Below the pieces are notes generated by a model, which ran no database searches, had not been told where the DNA came from, and saw nothing but the letters and a program-made list of their open reading frames with translations. A program made the position numbers and the translations under genes. This document shows, in pieces, positions 1 to 11,474 of a DNA stretch of 64,000 nt (position 1 is the first letter of the stretch; the number at the start of each line of letters is the position of its first letter). Source of the stretch: Apostichopus japonicus (Eukaryota; Echinodermata; Holothuroidea; Aspidochirotida; Stichopodidae); the NCBI RefSeq assembly GCF_037975245.1, contig NC_092579.1:14182678-14246677 (forward strand), written 5' to 3'.

Positions 1-1239
1 CTAGTTTCTAAAATTTAATTAGTTTTATTAATTAGTGAGCTAATTATACACATTGATGATGTGACTGCCTAATTTTATGTTATGTTATTCCTTTGTGTTA
101 ACAAACATTGTTTCAAGGTCATAGAACACAGGTTTGTGGCCTAAGAGCGATTTTTTAAAATAGTTTGTCGTCTTTGAAAAGAGGAACGTCACATTATTCA
201 AATGATATATGAGGGCTTGCATTTAGGGCTAAGATAAGACATTTTGATGAGTGCAACACTCATCTTCATAGTTTGCACATATTTAATGAGTTTCCTAGAT
301 TAACCAAACCTTCAAATGTGTATATCTTGGAAACAAACGGACCTTTCCAAAAGATTTTGAATGAGAGTATCACACACAACAAATGTACTGAATATGAGAC
401 AGATTGGCTAGTTGTCCATAGTTCTTCGACCAGTGTTTTGAAACGCTTCTTTGCCATTGAACTGACCACGACATGTTTTTACAAATCCAGCAGTGCTGTC
501 CTGTAAACATCGTAAACCATTTAATCCCCCATTTACGAATATGGTCCAGAAGGTTTTGTGCCATTTCAACACGATAGTACGCAACAGTTTTGTGTGAGTC
601 GTCACTGCATATTTAGTCGGGGGGGGGGGGGGGGGTTAAATGCAAATGTATAGAGCTTGCGCTCTCGAGGTCTAGTAGATAGACTTCCACTACTACGATT
701 TGACACTCAAAACGTAGGATACACTAATCTAATGTAATAGCCGGGTTAGTCTGCAACAGGGAGGAAACGTTTATCCCCAAAACAGGCTCGCCAAACCGCA
801 TGATATAGGTAACTGTCATCAGTTGTGCTCAAATAGGCTAAAAATTCAAATAGTGGTCACTGCCTTATTGATATCTGGATATAATATGGATGATCAAAGC
901 AAATAGGAATATAATTTTGAAGTATTCTGGCTATTTTTGCATGCTCAAAGTTTTGGTCAATCAAACTGATGATGACCTTTAAATGATTAAAAGACCGCAC
1001 TGGTACCACAAGTCATGCACGAAAACCAAACCACGTTACTGATCCACCCTCAACCCAGTTCCCTTACGTCATACATGGCCAACCGTATACGTCGAAACTG
1101 ACTGTTTGACCATCGTCAGGTGTGTGCGAGTCCGTTAGAAAGTAAACATACTATTCAAAGAAACTTCACCCATGAAAGAACCCTGGCACTTAATTAACCA
1201 AACACTTAACCCCAGTCCCCTTGCATCGAGAATGAGTAT
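1..1239. other. Intergenic, no gene recognised
   Basis: AT-rich sequence with only short open frames lacking any recognisable motif. A run of 17 G lies at 619-635. I see no splice-flanked coding exon, RNA gene or complete repeat here. Confidence 0.5.
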
Positions 1240-1397
1240 GTCAATGTATGTCGTCCAGTTACAGAGTTGTTGACAATTGACAATTCATAATCACGTTAAA
1301 ATATGAATCTAAGAGACTGACTTCGGTCAGCTTGCGGCTTTGATAAGCCAATGATGGCTTCTTCGCGAGTTCCTGCTTGCATGAGGATCTAAAATAC
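1240..1397 (+). mobile_element. SINE copy A, body only
   Basis: This shares its body with three other copies in the window (near 7309, 42645 and 43181): a stretch beginning ATGTATGTCGTCCAG and ending near GAGGATCTAAA. Unlike the copies at 7309 and 43181 it lacks the tRNA-like head, so it looks 5'-truncated. It keeps a perfect hairpin, CTGAC-TTCG-GTCAG, at 1317-1330 and a second hairpin GGCTT-TGAT-AAGCC just after it. Family membership is seen directly from the four-way similarity; the SINE label is inferred from the tRNA-like heads of the other copies. Confidence 0.75.
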
Positions 1398-1644
1398 ATA
1401 CAATACATGCATCATCGTCAAATGTATATCACGATTCCCTTAGAAAGGGAACAATACTACACAAGATCTCAGCCAAAAGCCCGAGAACTTCACTGACTTC
1501 CAAGTAATATTTGTACTTCTCCAGTTGTAGGCTTATCATATGCATGTACTGTTGATCAACATTGCCATTTGGTTTAACACGAGTTGTGTACCAAGAAAAT
1601 TGTGTAATATACTCCTAGCTGCAGTTGCCTTTGAACAGATAAGC

Positions 1645-1985
1645 CAGTGACGTAGGAAGGTACTTTTGAGTGGGGGGGGGGGCTGAAGACTGATGGCCGG
1701 CCTGGGGGAGGGGTCTAAGGGGAGGGGGTGTCCCCCTCCCCTTTGGAAATTTTTTGCATTTCCAGGTGGCCTCAGATGCAATTTGGTGCAATATAGCACA
1801 CTTCAACTCCCACTCCATTTTGTAAATAATTTTGCATTTTCACCTGGCCTTAGATGCAATTTGGTGCTCCAATGAGATTTTTTCTCATTTGGAAATGAAA
1901 AAGGGGTTTTCTGACTGGCGAAGCGGGGGGGGGGGGGCGGAATAATACTTCCGCCCCCCATATTTTGGGGGCTCCTACGCCCTTG
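1645..1985. mobile_element. hAT-type MITE with perfect 8-bp TSD
   Basis: A 341-bp non-coding element. The left end starts CAGTGACGTAGGA and the right end finishes TCCTACGCCCTTG, giving short imperfect terminal inverted repeats. It is flanked on both sides by the identical 8-mer AGATAAGC (1637-1644 and 1986-1993). An 8-bp duplication is characteristic of the hAT transposon superfamily. The interior has G-runs near both ends and no transposase, so it would depend on a transposase supplied from elsewhere. Confidence 0.85.
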
Positions 1986-2199
1986 AGATAAGCAAATGTT
2001 TACGTAACAAACATGTCGCCTAACAAAAGGACATATTCCAGGAGGAATGGAACTTACGCTGGACTTGCGTCTGTTTTGTTTATATATGCAAAACTTCCAA
2101 CAACCGCATTGCTTTGGAATTTATTAATCTCAGTTCAAAGTCCAGCTTTTTCAATAGGTTAATTTACTACACGTGTCTCTTCACAATTCGTTTAGTGTT

Positions 2200-2305
2200 T
2201 GTTGGCTGCGCACCTTTTCCAGCAGTTGCTTCTATACAAGAAGACAGCTCAGGTTGACTGCAGCCGCCATTCCATTTATTTCTATTTTGTTTGCTGTATA
2301 TAACG
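2200..2305 (+). other. Possible 5'UTR exon of the canopy-like gene
   Basis: A strong donor (ACG followed by GTAAGT) sits at 2305/2306. The ATG-bearing exon downstream has a good acceptor (pyrimidine tract then CACAG) at 4152, only 20 bases before the ATG, so a non-coding first exon upstream is expected. A CACGTG E-box lies at 2170-2175. The left boundary is a guess, and no transcript evidence is available. Confidence 0.3.
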
Positions 2306-3373
2306 GTAAGTATATATCATCATTTCCTATTTTAAGCCAGTCTGCAAAATAGTTTGAAAGACAGTTACAATGTATATAAGCGGCATACACGACGAGTCAA
2401 GGCAGTTATCTGAAGTTCCAACCTATGATGTGTAGAATATGCTTCTTGAAAGTGGCTTAACTTAGAATTCTGAATGATACTGTTTCGGTAAACGGCTCGA
2501 CTGCTTGTGCAGATATATGAGAGCGGTCATTGTGCAGATATATGAGAGCGGTCATCATGAGAGCGGTCATTTTGTGTTGAAGGTTTGTAGGCTCTGTGGG
2601 CCTAATTTTAGTGTTAATTTAAAACATCAAAATCTTAGTACGTATTATTGTTGCCCCTTTCTTGTTTTCCGAACATCGTGCGATCAACCCTATTATCACA
2701 GCAAATATCTTCCCCTTACTGTGGTCATCGCAACTTTACGGCGTTCACAATATGGTTGTTTTTACAAAGTAGACTTTGGCCTTCTACACAGAGCTTCAAT
2801 AGCATAACGTGGTACTCTAATATATATATTAATTCATCATCTTGGTCCCCAAATGCGAAAATAGGGCTAAGACTTTCGCTAACAAGGGACCGGAAAGTCC
2901 CTCTTCAGCATCCTAGGACACAGATGTAGTGTTACAAAGAGATGGCGCTACTCATAAATAGGTAGTACCTTGGCATTGTAAATCGTACTTAGTATAAACT
3001 GTAATGTCTTAGCCAAAATCCCATAGCGGAAATCTGGAGAAATTTGGCGGCAGCACCTCAAAGTAGGCCAATATGTCGATGGCCTCAGCTGAATGATACA
3101 CGTTAATAATGGAATCACGTAAGATTGCACAAGGAGTTAACTTTCGGTCAAGTAAAAAACTAACAGGACTTTAAAATCCCGGCCTAAGTTAGAACTAACT
3201 TACACTGCCATTACACATTTACAGTAAGCCTAGGCATATAGCAACCAGCAATGGAAGCTTGATGCCTGTATGCCCTCAGCATGGACAGGGTTTCTGTAAA
3301 TGTTGCATTGGAGCATATAAATTTAGGCTTGCATTTATAAGACAGGCCTAAGCCTTGGATTCTTTCACATCAG

Positions 3374-3760
3374 CAGTGGCATCCCTAAGGGGGGACCAGG
3401 GGGGGTGCCCTCCCCAAAAAATTCTGCCCACCCAGGTGCCCCGAGATGCGAATTGTAGTGTTAAAAAAATACTCCAAACAAAATCTTTATCTGCCTCTAT
3501 TAAAAACATAAAAATTGGACAGACTACAGTACAGTAGGCCCGGAAATTCTTTTGAACATAAAGTTTAATACTTCAAGACTTTGCACACTGTAGCACCAGA
3601 TTGCATCTAAGGACCGTTAATTAATCTAAAATTTCTCAAATGGGAGACACCCCCTCCCCTTAGACCAATCCCCAGGACAGAATTCACAAAGATTGTGCCC
3701 CCTAATTAAGTGATGTGCCCCCCCAAGATTGAAATTCTTTAATGTCTGTAGATGCCACTG
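3374..3760. mobile_element. hAT-type MITE with perfect 8-bp TSD
   Basis: A 387-bp element starting CAGTGGCATC and ending GATGCCACTG (a 10-bp perfect terminal inverted repeat). It is flanked by the identical 8-mer CACATCAG at 3366-3373 and 3761-3768. Both subterminal regions are G- or C-rich, as in the elements at 1645 and 43964, which suggests related families. It lies about 400 bp upstream of the start codon of the canopy-like gene, inside the proposed first intron. It has no coding capacity. Confidence 0.88.
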
Positions 3761-4172
3761 CACATCAGGCAGTAGATAGCAAATGCCACTTCAACAAATA
3801 CCACCCTTGTGGCCTTTTTGCATGGCTCTATTAAACTGTACACTCCTCACTGACATGGTAAAATTGTGACGTGCAACTACAAAGCAGTTGTCTGAATTTG
3901 AGTCATTCCAAAACTTTGGATTGTAACTACTGTACTGTACATTGTACGCAGAGTATAAGCCTAGTTTTCTCAACTGAAATTAGGCCTGAAGCTTTTACAA
4001 GGTGTCATCTGCAAACAATTTATAAATGCACATTGGGTTTGCACACGATTTCAATGATCAAGGAACTTAAAAAATCAGTATTGAAAAAATTAAAATGCGT
4101 ATCAAAATTTGATTGTTGATGTTGTAAAGAATTTGCCTTTCTCGCTTCACAGATCCACTGTTGACAGGAACG

Positions 4173-7100
4173 ATGGATATCTGCAGAATTCTACGATGCT
4201 TCACCATTTTGTTTATATCTTTGATGTTTTATGGAGTTGAAGGAGTCAAACCCACAAATCTTGCAAGAGGTACATATGATGTAACTTGTAGGGAATAAGT
4301 TGGTTTTGACTGTCTCATGGCAAGTGTGAGATTCATATTTATAGTAGTAGCATGGCTTATTTAGTGGTAAGAATTTCTTAATGTTTGGTATTTGGACTGT
4401 AAATGGATAGCGATTTTTCATAATTATAAAGATTTAGCTTTATTAAGCTATTATTAAGATTAGCTTATTCTCTTTTGGGAAAGTTCTACATTGAAAACAA
4501 AATGAAATGGATTCCCCAAGCTTTTATTGCATTTCAAATGGCTAATTCTTTCATGGAAGGCAACATTCAGATACTATTTGCAGCACAGTAAGAATGTGAG
4601 TGTAACTACAACGAAATTTACATTAATGTCACTAAAAGGAACCTCGACCGAGTTACTATTATGTATCAAAGCCACTTATGGGCTCTAAATGTATCATAGC
4701 AAGCTATACCATATACAGTATTGCCAATTAAAATTTGCCCTCACACTATGCCACAATACCATCATAAATCTGAAAGCTACATTTGATGTAATTGCTTTAT
4801 ATTTAATATCTCTGTGAGGAATATAGAAAGTGTAATTAAGTATTGCTCAGTTTTGACAAAAGTTTGGGTTGTAAGTATCTGTCAACCAATGGCTGTCTGT
4901 GGGCTGAATCATCATATGGTATCAATATTGAAATTTTAATTGCTTAAATGGTGACCAAATATATTTTAACGATCACTGTACTGTTTCTCATTATTTTACA
5001 GAGGTTGTTTGTGAAGGATGTCATGCTGTTATAACTGGTGAGATTTTAAGAACCTGTCCTAATGGTCACTCAGACGATGATTTAAAACTAATAAAGAAAA
5101 AAACCCAAAACAGAACAATGGCTACTTTATAATTACTGTGAGAGCAACACCCTAGCCATTGTTAGCAACTTATAGCACTCTTCAGTGAAAAGTCAATTTC
5201 TTGACGGGCAATTGAACCTACCATTACAATAGGTATAGTCGTGCTTAAAAGGATAAATTTGGTTAATTTTAGGAGAAAAAGTTAGATTATCGCTGATCAA
5301 CCATGGCATGATATTTAATTTGGAAGGATCTAAAAATTTAAACCATTGGTTTTGGTTCTTATATTCATCAGGTAGTGCAAAAAAAATTCCCAAGTTTGGT
5401 CCATGTTGCTACACTTTTTGTGTTGATGTAGTTGTCTGTCAGTGAGATTTTTAACAGGCCGTGAACTTGAGAGACTTGTGAAATTTCTTTCTTCACTTCC
5501 TTGGTGATAAAATGATATGAATACCATAGGCAAGAAGTCTCTGTAAAATCTAACAGGACACAGATTAAGCTATGAAGGAAGTTTACAGTAAAGATAAATT
5601 TTGGTAGTTTATAGGAGTCTGATATGGATCTGTCTGCAACTGTCCCATGTTACATTACAAATTCGGAATTTATTGGTGGAGCACTGCACTCCTATGTGAG
5701 GGGCATAGAACAGATAAGTATTTGTGGACTTTCTCGGGAACACCCCAACTTTATGCAACAATCGGAGTGGTTGTGGACTGGTAGTAGGTTTGATCCACTG
5801 TGGCAGATATTGAAATACTATACATAAACAGGCCATATTTGCAATATTTCCTTTTTTCTTGACCTTTCAGCTAAGGTCATGCGTAGTATCTATTCCCTTT
5901 TAAGGGACCTTGTGATACACATCAGTTGACGATGATCACACAATTAGGCTCGATGCTAGGGGAAAGTGGATCAGTGAAGTTTTTTGGGTGTCGTGATTAG
6001 GTTATATCTGAAGTGACATTTCATAAACTAAAGTATCATACTCACAAGAGTTTCTTCTGTTTACATACTTTCAGAGGCCAACGCTATTCTTGGTACCGGT
6101 AAAAGAGGGAGTGCACAAATCCGTCAGGCGTTGCAGAATGTTTGCCAAATCAACAGACTAACCAAGTATGAATTCAGCCCACCAAATATGGTCAAGGCTT
6201 GTGACTACTGGAAGAGTAAGTCCCATTTGTTTTACATTAGCTGACATGATGAAATAATTTGGCAGTGTCGTTCAAAAGGTAACCTGAATATTTAGTCCAT
6301 TGTAGCTACTCTGAATGCAATGACCATGTGACTATGATATATTTCTTTGAAGAAAGTCAAGACATGCTGAGGGGAGGAGAAAGTTTATATTTAGTGGTAC
6401 CAGATTTTAAGTCCAAAAGCAATATGCCTAAGTTCCAAGATCAGAATATTTTACAGGGAATTGTTACTTTTTGACAATTTGCCTTGTTGTACTGACATTT
6501 GAAGTAGCCAGGTGGGTAGATAACTGAAAGTGTTTTCCATCCAATGTTTTTATTACAACTATGTTGAAACTACCTGAACATCGGGATATTCAAGGTTTCC
6601 CTCCATTTAGCTAAGACATATGTGGGTTTACATTTGATTGAGCATCTTAATTAGTGAATGATTAAGTTGTAATTAAACATTCAATCTAATACAATGTCCT
6701 TTATCCTGTATAAGTATTTTAATAACAGATTGTTTAAGAGTTGCCTGCCTTTCCTTTTTAATAACAGAACTTTTTGCCAAATTGATTGTACCAACTCAAA
6801 ATGCATGACAGTGGTAACATAATCATATAGTTTATAGTATACTGGCATCCAGAGTAACTTCTTGTTGGCCACTTGTATACTTACCTTGGCGCATGCATGG
6901 TCCATGATGATATTGTGTGATCCACATAAAGATAGTGTGCAAGCTGAATGTTATTACTATTAAATGAGCAATAGGAATGCAGTTATTTGTCAACCTGCAT
7001 TCAAAATTGATTTAATTACATTATTTATCACCAGATAATTATATTGACGAGGTCAAAGACGTTTTGGCGGACGGTGGAGAACTTGAAGACCAAGAAATTC

Positions 7101-9275
7101 AGTTGTGTTTTGTTGAGACCGATGCTTGCCAAAGAGTTGATAGGTCACAATTCCGAATCAACAAATACCCTGGACCAGTAAGTATTTTCTTATTGGGGGT
7201 GGATCCAGGTAGTGAGCCCAGGCCTCATCTTCTTTGTTGGCACTAAAAATAAGCTTTAAACATATTTGTTCTCAAAACATCACAATAAGTTGGTATTAAT
7301 GTGGAGTATTGGAGTGTTATCTCAGTGGTCAACGCCGTTGTCTTTCAACCATAAGGTCCCAAGTTTGAGTCAATCCATGATTAATATATGTCGTCCAGTT
7401 ACAGAGTTGTTGACAATTGACAATTCATAATCATGGACATTAAATATGAATGTAAGAGACTGACTTCGGTCAGTGGCTTTCTTATGCCAATCATGGCTTC
7501 TTCGTGAGTTTCTGCTTGCAGGAGGATCTAAAATGCATACATACATCGCGGAAACATTTAGCATCCTTCTTGTGATGGCATTTCCTGTGTTTTTAAGATT
7601 TTTTCTTGAGCACCGCTATTGTGGTAGTAATATTGACATTTACCTACCGAGAAATCCTGGATCCATCACTGTGTTTGCTATGTGCAGAGAAATCCTGGCT
7701 CCACCATGGTGTGTGCTATGTGCATGTGGTCTAATACGTTGATTCATTGTATACTTTCTCTGTACTGACCAGTCAATTTAGGATGGACAAATTGCTATAT
7801 ATAAGTCCCACGGTAAATAGTTTATTATACACAGGAGTATTTTGTAATATACAAAGAAGAATAAAAACTGCCATGCAAATTTGAACATTAAATTTGACCC
7901 TGATTTGTTGTTTGTAACAAGTTGTAATAAGTAATAAGTTGTCTAAACACTTCCAGCCAAATTCTCTTTTACTGCAATCTGTACTGTTCAGTGTGGTTGT
8001 AGGCATTTCAGTCAGCCCTGTGAAATTTACACATCTTGATCATGTAGTGTCTGGAATCTCTAATTAAAGAAAGAGGTGGGCTATAAAAAGGCTAAAGGGG
8101 TATTGTGCTGCAGGGGTGAGGGGGGGAAATTTGGATGTACCTTAGGAAAGTGGTTTTCAAAATTACCTGAGCTGCAAAGTATTTAAAAAGTCATGGGTGA
8201 ATAGAACTAAACCTATGTCAGCAAGCTGGTCAAATCATAAAAGTACCAGGTCTTGGCCATGTTATAAAACCCCATTGGTTGTCTATGACTGACTACTGTT
8301 CAATTTCTTTTTAGAGTAAGAGTAAAATAGATGCTGCCCTCAGTCCAGAGGAGAAGGAGGAGGAGGAGGAAGAAGATGAAGAGGTTGCATTAGATGAGGA
8401 AGGAGAAACGGGGGAAGAAGTGTTTGCCACTGATGAAGTCGGTAAGTCATTAGCTTTTAATTTATCAATTAGGTTCACCATGTTTGTGCCATTTACTACG
8501 AAATTTGGAGCTGTTCTTGCAATCATAATTTGGGCAACTAATTGAAACTGTTTGTGGCAAGTACAGTGACCATCAATGCTGTTATCAATATATATGGTCA
8601 TTGATAAAACCAAAACCAGATATACATATTTCATCTTTTGTTAAAACTCATGATTTATATGTTAATTGAGACAGTCAGCCCACCATTTTAAAATGCTTGA
8701 TTACAAAGTCGAGTTCTCATAGGTTCTTCGATTGGTAGGCTGGTTATAACTGTAGGCTAGAAAGTTTAATTATCAGTTAATTATCATTGGTACGTCAGGG
8801 TGGGTTTTAATAAGATTTATTTTTCTTGTCTACAGAGGAAGATAAACAGGAGACAGAAGACGAGGAGGAAGCGGCCAGAGATGTTGAAGAAGAGACGGCC
8901 GTTGAGGAAGAGAAGAAGATGGATGAGGATGGTGATGATGATGATGCAGAGGAGGAAAGAGGCGAGACCAGCGAAGAAGATGATTCAGAGAAAGATGAAT
9001 CCCGCAAGAAGAGAAAAGAAGGGAAGGAGGGGAAGGGAAAGAAAGGAAAAGATGGTAAAAAAGATAAAGGAAAGAAGAAAGCAGATAAAAAGAAAGGGAA
9101 GGGAGAAGACAAGAGAAAGGGAGACAAAAAGAAAGGAGAGGAAAATAAGAAAAATAAAGGAAAGAAAGATAAATACGACAAGGGTGGTAAGAAAGGCAAG
9201 AAAGATGGAGACAAAAATAAGAACAATGACAAAAAAAGTAAGAAGGGTAAAAAAAATAAAAAAGATGAACTTTGA
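4173..9275 (+). CDS. ER-resident canopy/saposin-like protein with KDEL
   Basis: Six exons: 4173-4269, 5002-5037, 6075-6215, 7035-7177, 8315-8441, 8836-9275. All introns are GT-AG and phases close, giving 327 residues. The ATG has A at -3 and G at +4 and opens a hydrophobic signal peptide (about residues 1-24). Residues 34-123 carry six cysteines (C36, C39, C68, C87, C116, C123) as CxxC, two single cysteines and Cx6C. That pattern fits the canopy family (DUF3456, saposin fold), which are ER chaperones for secreted and membrane receptors; the Cx6C segment LCFVETDAC is especially canopy-like. Residues about 150-225 are Glu/Asp-rich, then Lys/Gly-rich repeats run to a final KDEL, the ER-retrieval signal. 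So this is a soluble ER-lumen protein. A MANF-like or other saposin-type identity is possible. Gene structure is well supported; family assignment is moderate. Confidence 0.85.
7309..7535 (+). mobile_element. tRNA-derived SINE copy B
   Basis: The copy lies in the fourth intron of the canopy-like gene, same orientation. The head resembles a tRNA promoter: an A-box-like TTATCTCAGTGG at about 7317-7328 and a B-box-like AAGTTTGAGTC at 7361-7371, 33 bases on. The body then matches copies A, C and D. The UUCG-capped hairpin CTGAC-TTCG-GTCAG is intact at 7460-7473, while the second hairpin has decayed. Confidence 0.75.
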
Positions 9276-9468
9276 TCGACAAAAAATGCCCGACTCAGGG
9301 TTAAACTCGGTTAGTTGAACACTATTATATAGAGATGAGAAATAAGCTATGCAATGTTTGCTTTTGTAATTAATAATTTCTTTACACTTATGATTTGATT
9401 CCATCCTTGACCACTGGGAAACACTTACATTCCGTATAAACAATGTTAAATTAATTGATAAATGCAAT

Positions 9469-9474
9469 AATAAA
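9469..9474 (+). promoter_or_regulatory. AATAAA polyadenylation signal
   Basis: A canonical AATAAA lies about 194 bp after the KDEL stop codon, a normal distance for a short 3'UTR. It is the best candidate for the 3' end of the canopy-like transcript. Confidence 0.5.
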
Positions 9475-9599
9475 CCAGAATGCAAAAATGCATTTGAGTT
9501 TCGATTACTTCATTGCAACAGACTTCTGCTTATTCACCAGAAACAGCTATTATAATATAAATGTCCTGATTTCTACCATGAGATATGCTATCATGTTGA

Positions 9600-10190
9600 A
9601 ATGGTTTCCAGAGTTTGACTGCTGGTGACCCAGATGACCTTTGACCTCTACCATTCAATATAATGCATCCGCATGCCACTTATAAACAATCTCCATGCTT
9701 CCTAACTAGAGATATAGTGTTACAAGGTTTTTAGTGTTTGACATCTGGTGACCTCAGATTACCTTTAACCTCCACATTAAACAATAAACTTCTTCTCTAT
9801 ATGATCAATGCACATGCCAAGTATAACAAGATTACCACAATTTGACCCCTGGTAATGCCAAATGTCCTTTGATCTCCACCAAAAATAATAAGGGGCTTGA
9901 ACTCAACATGTCACAACTACGTACTTAATATGAGATTAGTCCAAGCTTTCCTTCATGAGATATCGTGTTTACATGTTTTCAAAATTTGACCTCTGGTGAC
10001 CCCAAATGACATTTGACCTCCCAGAAAACAATGATAGGGTTCTTCTACTCAATGTGGTATTCCTACACCCCAATTATGAAATTGGTCCAATTTTCCCTTC
10101 TTGAGATATCGTTTTTGCAAGCAATGCATCACACACACACATACTCTACGCCTGCATGAATGCATAGGTTACGATTATCATCATAACTAA
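9600..10190 (+). repeat. TGACC-rich degenerate tandem repeat, block 1
   Basis: About four diverged units of roughly 120-145 bp. Each contains a core like TTTGACCYCTGGTGACC, then AAATGACCTTTGACCTCCAC, then a CTTCTTG..CAATGTGGTA segment and CTTGAGATATCGTGTTTAC. The block ends in a CA-rich stretch and GGTTACGATTATCATC. The same unit recurs at 18000-19440 and, in relic form, around 43900 and 46000. A perfect TGACCT-T-TGACCT lies at 9635-9647. Confidence 0.8.
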
Positions 10191-10202
10191 AACTTGACAG
10201 TT

Positions 10203-10497
10203 AGACTCGCTCCCAGGGGCCTTTTCATTCTTCATTGAAGAAAGAGCACTAAAACATTCCTCTAAACCTAAAGGTCCATCGCAAGAACTTGAATCATCTT
10301 GGTTCAACTGGAGGTGATCTAGTTCATAAAAGAAGCTAGATGGGGGGGGGGGGGAGGGGGGGGGGAAATGGTTATTAGTATATAATGTCCTATAAAAATC
10401 TTTAATATTGATTAGAATATCAGTACTCTCTGAATACATTTGGCCGTTTTCTCCAATGAGCTTACGAGTTGTATTGTTACTTCTATTTCTTTTTTTC
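10203..10497 (-). pseudogene. LINE reverse-transcriptase fragment
   Basis: On the minus strand an open frame reads a motif order typical of the region upstream of the non-LTR reverse-transcriptase core: DFYRTLYT, then a Pro/Ser stretch (poly-G on the plus strand), then LEECFSALSSMKNEKAPGS. The last part matches the conserved SMKNxKxPG(S)D segment of L1/Tx1-like LINEs. Similarity continues upstream of the first Met (TTRKLIGENGQMYSES). It stops just after PGS, so this is a short truncated relic with no catalytic motif, unrelated in strand and sequence to the LINE at 15850. Confidence 0.6.
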
Positions 10498-10619
10498 TAG
10501 ATTAAGAAAACACCTTGTATTTTTACCCCTTCCTCTACCCATCTTGCACAAGATCTTATAATAGTTTTTTCAACTTTTAATCGTAGAAGGTTAAAAGCTC
10601 GGTTTGAGCATTATTTAGC

Positions 10620-10880
10620 TTAAAATGATGAAATGATAAAATGTTGAAGTGTAAAATGGTTAAATGATAAAATGATAAAATGGTGAAGTGGTGAAATATT
10701 GAAATGGTAAATGGTAAAATGGTAAATTGGTAAAATGGTGAAATGGTAAAATGGTGAAATGGTAACATGGTAAAATAGTGAAATAGTAAAATGATAAAAT
10801 GATAAGATGGTGAAATGATGAATTAATGAAATGATAAAATGGTGAAAAGATGAAATGATGAAATTGTAAAATAGTAAAGT
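10620..10880. repeat. AT-rich simple minisatellite
   Basis: A degenerate repeat of short units such as TAAAATGGT and GAAATGGT, unit length about 8-10 bp with frequent variation. It has no coding features beyond open frames produced by the repeat itself. Confidence 0.8.
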
Positions 10881-10930
10881 GACATTATGACGTCAATGAC
10901 AGCATCGACAGTATCATTAGTGAAATTTCT

Positions 10931-11474
10931 TTTGAATATCTCTGGCTTACAATACTTCCGAATAGTTAAACTGACTTAGGAATATATATGGCTTACAACA
11001 CTTACAAATAGTTAAACTTACTTATGAATATAGGTGGCTTACTATACTTCCGAATAGTTAAACTCACCTATGCATATATGTGGCTTACAATACTTATGAA
11101 TAGTTAACCTTACTTATGAATATCTGTGGCTTACAATACTTACGAATAGTTAAACGTACATGTGTGTATATGTGGCTTACAATACTTACAAATAGTGAAA
11201 CTTACTTATGTGTATATGTGGCTTACAATACTTACGAATAGTTAAACTTAATTATGAATATCTGTGACTTAAAATACCTACGAATAGTTAAACTTACTTA
11301 TGAATATGCGTGGCTTACAATACTTAAGAATAGTTATGTTAATATGTGGCATAAAATACCAACGAATAGTTAAGCTTACTTATGTATATATGTGGCTTAC
11401 AATACTTAAGAATAGTTAAACTTAGTTAAGAATATCTGTGACTTAAAATACCTACGAATAGTTAAAATTACTTA
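10931..11474 (+). repeat. 46-bp satellite array, left part
   Basis: About twelve copies of a 46-bp unit of the form GTGGCTTACAATACTTACGA + ATAGTTAAACTTACTTATGA + ATATCT. It stops abruptly at TTACTTA, where an inverted-repeat element begins, and resumes in register at 15330. The two blocks were therefore one array before the insertion. Confidence 0.9.

Noticed and set aside
8807-9485. Long minus-strand and alternate-frame open frames over the lysine-rich region
   Set aside because: They are shadows of the low-complexity final exon of the canopy-like gene, whose frame is fixed by splice phase and ends in KDEL.
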